Of a stretch of DNA of 64,000 nt, positions 43,031 to 50,480 are shown in pieces (the stretch's first letter is position 1; every line of letters starts with the position of its first letter). The notes under the pieces are model-generated. The model did not search any database and was not told where the DNA came from. It worked only from the letters and a program-made list of their open reading frames with translations. The stretch is from DTU013 sp964512095. Lineage in GTDB: Bacteria > Bacillota > Clostridia > Acetivibrionales > DTU013. The DNA is taken from the NCBI GenBank assembly GCA_964512095.1, contig CAZEIH010000014.1:9735-73734 (forward strand). The letters are read 5' to 3'. A program made the translations under genes and the position numbers.

Positions 43031-43060
43031 ATTATATACTATACATAAACTATATGTAAA
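43031..43060 (-). promoter_or_regulatory. Probable rep promoter
   Basis: Minus strand TTTACA (43055-43060), 18-base spacer, TATAAT (43031-43036). Transcription would begin near 43024 and give a leader of about 300 bases ahead of the Rep start at 42723. Confidence 0.6.
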
Positions 43061-43110
43061 TACCTAAAATCCTGAAATGCCCTTACGTAAAGCCTTACGT
43101 AAGGCACGAC

Positions 43111-43276
43111 CATTATTGAATTTTCCAATAAAAAGCCTATTGAAATACTTATTGAAATTGTTATTGAGAAGTACCGGCAAAGCAAAGCTATATAAGTGCT
43201 GGGTGCTATTGAATTAGTTATTGAAAACCTTATTGAAAACGTTATTGAAAATGCTATTGTGTGTTCTATTGAGAAT
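43111..43276. repeat. Iteron cluster II (12-bp TTATTGAA repeats)
   Basis: About ten copies of the same 12-bp TTATTGAA unit in two runs (43137-43172 and 43205-43276) plus a lone copy at 43111. Less uniform than cluster I. Two TTACGTAA boxes adjoin at 43083 and 43095. Second half of a split Rep-binding region around the rep gene. Confidence 0.85.
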
Positions 43277-43307
43277 ATTTACAAAATAAAAATGTTTTTA
43301 GGAATTT

Positions 43308-43811
43308 TTATTCCTTTTTGAATAATTTCTTGTACCAGGGCTGCTTATTTCTCCATAGATTGATCTGGGAGTCGATTTTAATATAATGCTCTTCGCTCTG
43401 ACGTGAGAGCTTACGTAACTCCTCACGTAACTCTTCGTTCTCCTGTAATACCCTATCGAGTCTATCACTTGTATCGGCCAGCTCGTCTTTGATCAGGTCC
43501 TTGATTTCATTCAGGATGTATTCCTTAAATTCCATAGCATTATCGTCCACTACGATCATATCCGTATCAGCCAGAGGCAGAAGCTTGTTGTCGCGTAGCA
43601 GCTTTTTTATACCTTTTAGCGACATATCTTTAAGCTTCAGGTCAACGATTTTTTCAAGGACATCTATGTTTTCCTCGGAATAAAGTCGGTTACCACCTGG
43701 ATCACGGTTAACCGGGATATTGAAATATTGCTCATAATAGTGCAGCGTTCTATAAGACAGTTTCAGCCTTTCTGACACTTCTGCTATGGAATAGGTTAAT
43801 GATTCACTCAT
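43308..43811 (-). CDS. MerR-like DNA-binding protein with coiled-coil tail
   Basis: About 167 residues from ATG at 43811, which has AAGGAGTG upstream (a frame from 43832 is less likely). N-terminal MerR helix-turn-helix YSIAEVSERLKLSYRTLHYYEQY, then a charged coiled coil (about 95-150). The gene is bracketed by iterons on one side and eight TTACGTAA-like sites on the other. Plasmid regulators or partition adaptors of this build exist; autoregulation is likely, function beyond that unknown. Confidence 0.75.
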   Translation of the reverse strand: MSESLTYSIAEVSERLKLSYRTLHYYEQYFNIPVNRDPGGNRLYSEENIDVLEKIVDLKLKDMSLKGIKKLLRDNKLLPLADTDMIVVDDNAMEFKEYILNEIKDLIKDELADTSDRLDRVLQENEELREELRKLSRQSEEHYIKIDSQINLWRNKQPWYKKLFKKE

Positions 43812-43839
43812 AAAACTAAACACTCCTTGCATCTTTATC

Positions 43840-43996
43840 TTACGTAATCTTATGTAATATCTTCAGTAAACCTTACGTAATGTTACGTTATGTCTTACGT
43901 TAGACTGACGCATTACTGTAGATGTAGCACGATTGCATAACGTCAACCTTCAGTAAGGTAATGTAAGACCTAACGTAAGAATAACATATTACGTAA
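43840..43996. repeat. Cluster of TTACGTAA palindromes upstream of the merR-like gene
   Basis: Exact or near TTACGTAA sites at 43840, 43850, 43873, 43883, 43895, 43959, 43971 and 43989, with two CTTCAGTAA direct repeats. More copies lie at 43083, 43095 and inside the gene at 43411. Probable binding sites of the MerR-like protein; density suggests an operator array or centromere-like site. Confidence 0.75.
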
Positions 43997-44010
43997 GCAA
44001 TTAAAAGTAC

Positions 44011-44448
44011 CTACTCTACTGAATTGTTAAGTATTTCATTTCTGATTTTGTCATTGCTTTTCACAATTTCTTCAGCTTGATTCAATCCTTCCTCAAGACC
44101 TTCAGCTGCAGCCTCGTTACATAACTCTAGTACGTCTTCCATGGAAGGGAAGGGGTACTCCGACTCAGGCATGCTCACGGTATCGATTGTAACGGAATCT
44201 ACAAAAGGTTTAAGAATATTTACAATAACATATTTGCTAACGGTTTCGCCTAATTTATGACTGTTTTCAATTGTTTTTTTTTCAAATACTGCGATATTTA
44301 CCTCGCTTGGACTGGAAAATAAATCAGTGACCTTTAAATCGGCATCTTCGAGAGCCGGTAAGATCGTATTAGCTAGTAGCCATGAGTAAAAAGATATTGT
44401 GATTACAATGGGTACAATGAATAAACCAACCTTGACTAACTTTTTCAT
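44011..44448 (-). CDS. Single-pass membrane protein of unknown function
   Basis: 145 residues: N-terminal transmembrane helix (about 7-28), then an extracellular helical domain ending in acidic residues. It follows traX by 18 bases, GGAGC site present. No recognised domain; a mating-surface or lipidless accessory protein is possible. Confidence 0.55.
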   Translation of the reverse strand: MKKLVKVGLFIVPIVITISFYSWLLANTILPALEDADLKVTDLFSSPSEVNIAVFEKKTIENSHKLGETVSKYVIVNILKPFVDSVTIDTVSMPESEYPFPSMEDVLELCNEAAAEGLEEGLNQAEEIVKSNDKIRNEILNNSVE

Positions 44449-44466
44449 TATGAAATACAGCTCCTT

Positions 44467-45102
44467 TCATAATATGTGTGAAATAATATATAAAACAATC
44501 AAGTGACCAGGGTAAAATCCATATCGAAGCAGCTTGTTTGTTTTAAAGTCCTTGTATTTAAGGAACATGATCAGAATAGTGGAGAGAGCTGCCACGATCT
44601 GAACAGGATGAATACTGAACATTATTATATACAGCAGAGCCAATATACCTTGAATGATAACAATAATATCTTTATCACCGAATATATAAAACGCTAATAT
44701 AACCAATACTCCGTAGATACCATAGTCAAAGTTTGCTATCTGTGATACTACTAGAACGCTTATTATGGCCGGAATTTTGAAGAAATATTTCAATTTTGAA
44801 TCATAGATTTCTAGGCAGATAAGTCCGGCCAGTAAGGTAAAACACACATTCAGATTGTTTCTATCAATTACTAAGTAATAGGGTAGTTGTGATAAAACAG
44901 CAATCAATAATAATCTTAAGGCATAATGTTTAAAGCTCCTGGTAACCTTGTAACCTCTGGTTATACCCCAACAGAACAGAGGGAATGATAACCGACCTAT
45001 TGCTATTAGAAGCATGTTGTCCGGAAAGAAAACTTTGCCTGTATGGTCTATCAGCATAAAAACAGAAGCTAATAAGAAAATCATAAATACCTCATATTTC
45101 AC
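44467..45102 (-). CDS. traX: TraX family membrane protein
   Basis: 211 residues, GTG start overlapping the previous gene by 11 bases. Seven or more hydrophobic helices with FMLIDHTGKVFFPDN and IGRLSFPLFCWGITRGYK, the conserved start of TraX proteins, which N-acetylate the pilin in F-type systems and are common near Firmicute conjugation genes. Substrate here unknown. Confidence 0.85.
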   Translation of the reverse strand: MKYEVFMIFLLASVFMLIDHTGKVFFPDNMLLIAIGRLSFPLFCWGITRGYKVTRSFKHYALRLLLIAVLSQLPYYLVIDRNNLNVCFTLLAGLICLEIYDSKLKYFFKIPAIISVLVVSQIANFDYGIYGVLVILAFYIFGDKDIIVIIQGILALLYIIMFSIHPVQIVAALSTILIMFLKYKDFKTNKLLRYGFYPGHLIVLYIISHIL

Positions 45103-45439
45103 AAGGTGGTCTTATGTCTATTGATATCTCTGCATATAAGGAGAATAGGCGCATATACTTGCCTGAGTGCATACCCAATTTTGCAGCTATGTTTTTTATA
45201 CTTAAATATTCTTCACTGGTAACCCTCATTTGCAATGTATTAATTCTATTTGCTCCATATCCGTTTTCGACAAGTAACTCAAGGTCTGCTTTATTGATAT
45301 TTCCATGGAGACAGACCAGACGCATATATTCACTTATTGCAAGCCCATAACGAGCTGCTTTGCTAGTAATAATTTTGTTTTCCTCTTCGGATACTCTCAT
45401 TTGTAGCGTTTGCCTTGTTGCGCCAACATTCTCTGACAT
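45092..45439 (-). CDS. Tandem-RHH (MobC-like) DNA-binding protein
   Basis: 115 residues consisting of two related RHH units: TLQMRVSEEENKIITSKAARYGLAISEYMRLV and TLQMRVTSEEYLSIKNIAAKLGMHSGKYMRLF. One chain could thus make a complete DNA-binding unit. MobC-type relaxosome helpers have this RHH fold. Its own promoter shares a motif with those of the cysteine-rich gene and ardC-like gene, making it a candidate regulator of all three. Confidence 0.75.
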   Translation of the reverse strand: MSENVGATRQTLQMRVSEEENKIITSKAARYGLAISEYMRLVCLHGNINKADLELLVENGYGANRINTLQMRVTSEEYLSIKNIAAKLGMHSGKYMRLFSLYAEISIDIRPPCEI

Positions 45440-45478
45440 TCTGATACCTCCGTAATGGTTATTCTCTTTATAAAAATT

Positions 45479-45507
45479 ATAATATCAAAATGTACTACAA
45501 ACATCAA
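45479..45507 (-). promoter_or_regulatory. Promoter with shared TGTAC motif (RHH/traX operon)
   Basis: Minus strand TTGATG (45502-45507), 17-base spacer, TATTAT (45479-45484). The spacer has the motif TTTGTAGTACATTTTGA, close to that upstream of the genes starting at 48870 and 51688. Confidence 0.6.
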
Positions 45508-45510
45508 ACA

Positions 45511-48500
45511 TCATAACTCCGATATGTCCGCGCCAACTTTTTCTGTGAGTTCATTTGATTGCTTCAACGATGCTTCGAGATCCTTTATTTTTTTCTCTGC
45601 AGTTGCAATTCTCGATATCAGCTCATTGCTGCCATCATCAATTAGTATCACATATTGCTGCTTAACTGCTTGTCTATCTTTTTCTATTCTTAGGTTTTCT
45701 ACATCGATTAAAAGAGCAGATATTTGATCTATACAGCGGTACCTGAGCATAGCAATTTCATTTTCATTGTAATACTCTGTTTTGATATCCTTTATTGTTT
45801 CAAGTGCATGCGCGATACATGAGCATACAATGTTTACTTTGTTATCGATCTCTTTTACTGTCTTGGGATCGAGAATGCTCACGCTTTCTGTGTGCGTCAC
45901 ATCTTCTATGTCCTTATCGTCTGCAGGGTAGGGGAGAGCTGTAGTTATTTCAACATAGCTGCTATTACTAGGTACAGTTTTGTAATCCGTAATGTCTATT
46001 ATGTTTTCATCTGAAGGATCTACCGTGAATGAACTGGACTTTTTATTTTCCAACCGGTTGGAATCCTTGAGCCTTTTCATATCTCTTTTCGACATATCCG
46101 GATTTACTTGCGAAATTTCAACCTCAGTCATAGTAGCCATTTCAAGGCATTGAACGTAATTGTATTTACTGTACTCCGAAGCCAGGCGTTTAGTATCAGG
46201 ATCACCGAACTTCTCTGCAACTTTTATAAGGTTATAGCATGTGCTTTTTTTCATATTAAGTTCAGCTTCGACACAATCAACCAAACTGTCATATCCCTTA
46301 GCCTTAAAAAGCTTGTTATCACGCAGATTTACTAGAGTGAAGCCAATTTCTACGTAGTTACCTACAATATCCTCAGATTTTTTCCTGATAAATTGCAAGT
46401 GACTGTCCAGGGCAATATCCGGTTCAGGATTATCAAAATCTACTGGGATGCCTTTACCCGGCTCAGTGATCGGTACGTTATAACGAAGCTTCAGAAGTCC
46501 ATATGGGACTAGATCTTTACAATGAGAACAGAAGCTATCACACGGCAGTGCACAGTTATAGCAGCAGTATTCTTTATTTATTGCACAATTACGAGTAGCT
46601 GCAGGGCATTCTAATTTTGCATAGTAGCAGTCCCGGATCTCCTTAAGGTATTTGACCCTCAGATTTGAAAGGTGCTTGCATTCGCCGCTATTTATATCTT
46701 TGATAAAATATTGCATTGCCTCACCGCTAACGCCAATAAGACCGCATTTGTTCTTCATATTGTTTACACAATCCCTTGTGCAATGGTTTTGATCAATTAC
46801 TTCTTCAGTAATTTCATTATTACTTTCATCACATTCGCCCTGGCTCTGATCCTGATCTTCAGCTTCCTTGCGGCCGGCTTTGAATAAGGAGCTGAACTTC
46901 TGGCATTCAGTGCAGCCGTTTTCACTAATACAGTATTTGTTAAACCATGCCATCCTGTCTTTGTTTGTACCGAATTCACGGGAGTAATCCTTGCAGTTGA
47001 TAAGCCAGGGTTCCAGAGCATCATTACTTGCAAATCCTAATGAAATATACTCTGTACATTTTGCCTTTACCATAAATTCATCTCCCATATCCTTAAAATT
47101 CTTACAAGCCTTTATTGCCGGCAATGTAGTCCCGGTATTTCCTGTTGCATAGATACGATTACACACATATAAATTACTATTACCCATACGCTTGTCGGAA
47201 CGATCCCCAAAGAAAGCACAGTCAGCACAGGTTTTATCTTTAATACTGTTCATAGCATTATAATACCGGCAAAACTTACGATCATTAAATTTATCCCCAG
47301 TACCGATGCATATTCCAGAACAGCTCTTAGCTTCGCTTTTACTACCATAAGACAAGCATCTTGGGTGAAGACTGTCAGGTATCGCTTCACAGTCAGTATA
47401 ATGCTTGCCTGAAATCCCGTCCTTCTTAATACCTTTAAAATACGGACACGCTTTATTCCCACTGTCATCGGCCTTTTGAGTGTAAGCTATACAGCCTTCG
47501 TCTTTGTCTGTAAAGGTGGAGCCCGGCACGCATCCAAAATCATCACTAGCACAAGTTTTACACATATCGGGTTGGGACTCGCGCGGATCACTATGCTTGT
47601 AATTCGAACAAGCTTCACTGTCGGCCGGAAAATAAAAATCTGCTCCTACACGATGTGCTGCATTCTTACATTTGAACGGCATAGGATGCATTATGGCATT
47701 ATCAGCTCTAAAACAATAATCACATGTAATACATTTATTTCTATCAGTTACGGCACCGGCCTTAAGGACCTGCGCATTACGGTTAAACCACTGGCATACT
47801 GTTTCAGGATTAAAAAGTTCCTTGTCTTCCTTCCACAGTTGGCAATATCCGTGCGTACTGCCGTCATGGTTTATCAAACCTCCGTAGTGCGTATTATTGC
47901 AACAGAAGGCGCATTTTCTATAATCTTGTATGTATTTAACCGTGCTTGTGATTTCCTCCTGATACATTTTTACATAACAGTCGCACTTATGAAAATTACC
48001 TTCACACACATTTTTGAGGTATTTATTCAAGTCGGATCGTGAATTAAATTCATGTTTTCCTCTTAAGCTTGCATAAATGGTACACTGGATGTCCTTTGTT
48101 CCAATTGATGACAAATAGGGGCACCTGGGGAAATAAATTTCGCCATCCTGAGATTGTACTACCTCTGCAGCCGGAGCATTATTGTCTAGTTTCTTGAGCT
48201 TATTTATAGCAGACTGTAAAGCAACGATCCTGCTTTTATGTCCGGTTATTCCATCATTTACAAGCTTATTGATTCTGTTAAGAGCTTCCTGAAGGGTAGG
48301 GAGGGATGCTCTGCCGGCAACGCTCTTCCAGTTCGGGTCACCGACCGGAACAGTAGTAAGCCAGCTGATGTCTTCTGCATTGAAAGATCCATCAACCTCT
48401 ATTGCTTCATTACCGGCAGAGAAGTTGTATTTTTTATCAACGAAAAATTTATTGATTATGGCTTGTTTAGCCGCTATGCCTTTTTTGTTCTGTTCAAAAG

Positions 48501-48870
48501 CCAGCACCAGAGTTTTTCTGCAATCCTCTCTGTCTATTGACAAAAAACTGTCGCCGCTTTTGCTTGTACATCCCGGTAACTCTTTTGCATAATTACCGAT
48601 CGTTTTAAATACATCCATATCTAGCCCTATAATGTCAAGAGTGGTAGAGTTATTTTCATCAGATGTTGAATAAGTTACTGTATGATTAGGCTTTTTACTG
48701 CCCGCCTGACAATACTTTATTGATACACTCACACCTTTTCTGTATGTGCTTCCGGATTCGATATAAACACAACCTTTGCAGCTGTCTTGGAGATCTTCAT
48801 TTCTTGTGCATGCTGCAGTACTGGATTTTTTAATTTCTTTACCGCACTTACAGTAAAATGTCTTGCTCAT
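45511..48870 (-). CDS. Giant cysteine-rich protein with ParB/DUF3102-like C-terminal helix region
   Basis: 1119 residues with about sixty cysteines, arranged as many CxxC, CxCy and CxxxxC groups across the first about 850 (YCKCG, RCPYL, CDCYVK, CAFCCNN, CITCDYC, CSHCKDL), suggesting a string of zinc or Fe-S modules. From about 880 a helical segment EIGFTLVNLRDNKLFKAKGY, AELNMKKSTCYNLIKVAEKFG resembles the DUF3102-type DNA-related region. Ends GADISEL, faintly like the module tails. Own promoter with the TGTAC motif. Function unknown; DNA or RNA handling inside the cytoplasm is likely. Confidence 0.75.
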   Translation of the reverse strand: MSKTFYCKCGKEIKKSSTAACTRNEDLQDSCKGCVYIESGSTYRKGVSVSIKYCQAGSKKPNHTVTYSTSDENNSTTLDIIGLDMDVFKTIGNYAKELPGCTSKSGDSFLSIDREDCRKTLVLAFEQNKKGIAAKQAIINKFFVDKKYNFSAGNEAIEVDGSFNAEDISWLTTVPVGDPNWKSVAGRASLPTLQEALNRINKLVNDGITGHKSRIVALQSAINKLKKLDNNAPAAEVVQSQDGEIYFPRCPYLSSIGTKDIQCTIYASLRGKHEFNSRSDLNKYLKNVCEGNFHKCDCYVKMYQEEITSTVKYIQDYRKCAFCCNNTHYGGLINHDGSTHGYCQLWKEDKELFNPETVCQWFNRNAQVLKAGAVTDRNKCITCDYCFRADNAIMHPMPFKCKNAAHRVGADFYFPADSEACSNYKHSDPRESQPDMCKTCASDDFGCVPGSTFTDKDEGCIAYTQKADDSGNKACPYFKGIKKDGISGKHYTDCEAIPDSLHPRCLSYGSKSEAKSCSGICIGTGDKFNDRKFCRYYNAMNSIKDKTCADCAFFGDRSDKRMGNSNLYVCNRIYATGNTGTTLPAIKACKNFKDMGDEFMVKAKCTEYISLGFASNDALEPWLINCKDYSREFGTNKDRMAWFNKYCISENGCTECQKFSSLFKAGRKEAEDQDQSQGECDESNNEITEEVIDQNHCTRDCVNNMKNKCGLIGVSGEAMQYFIKDINSGECKHLSNLRVKYLKEIRDCYYAKLECPAATRNCAINKEYCCYNCALPCDSFCSHCKDLVPYGLLKLRYNVPITEPGKGIPVDFDNPEPDIALDSHLQFIRKKSEDIVGNYVEIGFTLVNLRDNKLFKAKGYDSLVDCVEAELNMKKSTCYNLIKVAEKFGDPDTKRLASEYSKYNYVQCLEMATMTEVEISQVNPDMSKRDMKRLKDSNRLENKKSSSFTVDPSDENIIDITDYKTVPSNSSYVEITTALPYPADDKDIEDVTHTESVSILDPKTVKEIDNKVNIVCSCIAHALETIKDIKTEYYNENEIAMLRYRCIDQISALLIDVENLRIEKDRQAVKQQYVILIDDGSNELISRIATAEKKIKDLEASLKQSNELTEKVGADISEL

Positions 48871-48902
48871 ACAGAACCTCCATATAACTTTGATCTAATA
48901 AG

Positions 48903-48932
48903 ATTATATCATAAATGTACTGCAAATGTCAA
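48903..48932 (-). promoter_or_regulatory. Promoter of the cysteine-rich gene
   Basis: Minus strand TTGACA (48927-48932), 18-base spacer, TATAAT (48903-48908). Spacer contains TTTGCAGTACATTTATGA, matching the motif in two other promoters of this region. Confidence 0.7.
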
Positions 48933-49011
48933 ACTCAAAAGTTATAAGGAGTAGGGGAGAGGAGTACAATAAAAAGCCAGCCTGTGAGTACTGACTTAAT
49001 CTTAAGAACTT

Positions 49012-49251
49012 TTATATGGAAAAGCCATCTGATATAGGAAGAGAGGAAATTAGGAGCTTGAATTCTTCGTTGTCCAGCATCTTGATTTTGCTGATAGTGT
49101 CCGAAGCACATTGTACAAGTTCTGGATCATCGGTATTGGACCTGGCATCCTCAAGCCGTTTAATGGTTACGACCTTATCAGTATCGTTACAGGAAGGACC
49201 TTCAAAAAAACTATTGAGCAATTCAGATTCAAAATAATTGAATTTTACCAT
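49012..49251 (-). CDS. Small acidic protein of unknown function
   Basis: 79 residues, AAGGAG site before ATG, acidic, with two predicted helices (KRLEDARSNTDDPELVQCAS, LDNEEFKLLISSLP). 18 bases downstream of the RadC-like gene, so probably in its operon. No family recognised. Confidence 0.55.
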   Translation of the reverse strand: MVKFNYFESELLNSFFEGPSCNDTDKVVTIKRLEDARSNTDDPELVQCASDTISKIKMLDNEEFKLLISSLPISDGFSI

Positions 49252-49269
49252 AACGACTCCTTTCGCATA

Positions 49270-50199
49270 TCATAATTCATTTTCGTTTACAGCTGCTTTA
49301 TTACTTGAAGCTTGTTGATTCATATAGCGTAGATTCGCTTGTTTTAATCCATCTACAATAGATTGTAGCATAGTAAAATCAATAGAGCTATTATTCACGC
49401 CGGAAACTTCTAAGTTACTTCCTACAGTCTTATACATAGATTTAATTTCATCTATAGACAAATCTTTGCCGCACTTTGTATTAAGATCATGGATTGCATG
49501 GGCAGTATTTTCACTAATACAGGATATTGCCGGCCAACTGGTTTCATATTGTTGTTTCACGTTTTCAAATACCGTTGACAATCCCATACTTTGACCTACA
49601 AGCATACCGTTTTCGGAAAAAGAATACACATGGTCATTAGCAACTATTATATGATCTAAAAGCTTGATGTTGACAGCACTCAATGCATTCATAATTTTTT
49701 GTGTCACGTCAACATCTGCAGAGCTTGGATTAAGTGACCCACCTGGATGATTATGTGCGACTATAACACCCTTTGCATCATATAGCAAAGCATCTTTAGC
49801 TATTTCTCTCGGATAAACAGCTGATTGATCAACCGTGCCAACGTTTTGTACCTTTGTAGCGATGACATTATTGGCATTGTCTAGAAATGCACATATAAGC
49901 CTTTCTTTATCTTTCTTGTCAAAAAAGATAGCTTTAAAATAGTTTTTTGAACTGTCCGAACTCCTAAGCGTATATTGTGAGCTGTAGGACTCCTTAAGAG
50001 CATCGTACAATCCAGACAGCTCCTTAAGCTCGCTAATCTTATTTAGCTGTGCCTTCGTAACGTCCAAAGCTGTAGGATGGTCAAAGATGTTATTTATAGT
50101 ATTCTCAGTTAGAAATTTATCTATTTTGCTTTTGCTTATGCTTGTGTATTTTGATAAAAGGTCAGAAAATCTTAAAACATCCAATTTAAATTGATACAT
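49270..50199 (-). CDS. radC: RadC/JAB-family protein with shared C-terminal module
   Basis: 309 residues. Residues about 75-215 are a RadC-type JAB/MPN metalloprotease-fold domain with AHNHPGG, then SADVDVT, the complete zinc-binding signature. An HhH-like helical segment precedes it. Residues about 218-309 carry the module: ISCISENTAHAIHDLNTKCG, LSIDEIKSMYKTVGSNLE, FTMLQSIVDGLKQANLRY, ending VNENEL. RadC proteins are frequent on mobile elements and thought to help DNA repair or replication of incoming DNA. Confidence 0.9.
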   Translation of the reverse strand: MYQFKLDVLRFSDLLSKYTSISKSKIDKFLTENTINNIFDHPTALDVTKAQLNKISELKELSGLYDALKESYSSQYTLRSSDSSKNYFKAIFFDKKDKERLICAFLDNANNVIATKVQNVGTVDQSAVYPREIAKDALLYDAKGVIVAHNHPGGSLNPSSADVDVTQKIMNALSAVNIKLLDHIIVANDHVYSFSENGMLVGQSMGLSTVFENVKQQYETSWPAISCISENTAHAIHDLNTKCGKDLSIDEIKSMYKTVGSNLEVSGVNNSSIDFTMLQSIVDGLKQANLRYMNQQASSNKAAVNENEL

Positions 50200-50204
50200 T
50201 TTTA

Positions 50205-50480
50205 TTAGTCTCCCATGCTATGCAATATATCGCTGATTTCTATTAACAATGCGGCTTGATCCTCTTCCAAACCTATTGAGTGCGGATTATTAAGAACAGT
50301 CTCAATTCCGAATGTAGAAATTAAAATTGAGAGCATGTTTTTATCAATACCTGTATGGCAGCTTATCATAGTAGATATCTTGTCTATATCACTAAGTTTC
50401 TTCGCGGCGGCTGCATCATCAGAATGTACGCCATGAGAGCAATCATTTTTCATTGTAACGTCTTTTTGTTTATCCGTCAT
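50205..50480 (-). CDS. Small protein resembling the RadC N-terminal helical domain
   Basis: 91 residues, ATG overlapping the ArdC-like stop (ATGA). Residues about 30-88 align with the first about 65 residues of the RadC-like protein encoded 5 bases downstream (KISTMISCHTGIDKN versus RFSDLLSKYTSISKS). It may be an HhH-type helper, or a detached copy of the RadC N-terminal domain. No module. Confidence 0.6.
   Translation of the reverse strand: MTDKQKDVTMKNDCSHGVHSDDAAAAKKLSDIDKISTMISCHTGIDKNMLSILISTFGIETVLNNPHSIGLEEDQAALLIEISDILHSMGD

Noticed and set aside
43111..43276. Possible CRISPR array because of regular short repeats
   Set aside because: Repeats are contiguous 12-mers without spacers and no cas genes occur; they are iterons.
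47476..48042. 188-residue rightward frame inside the cysteine-rich gene
   Set aside because: Shadow frame produced by codon bias of the opposite strand; no ribosome site.
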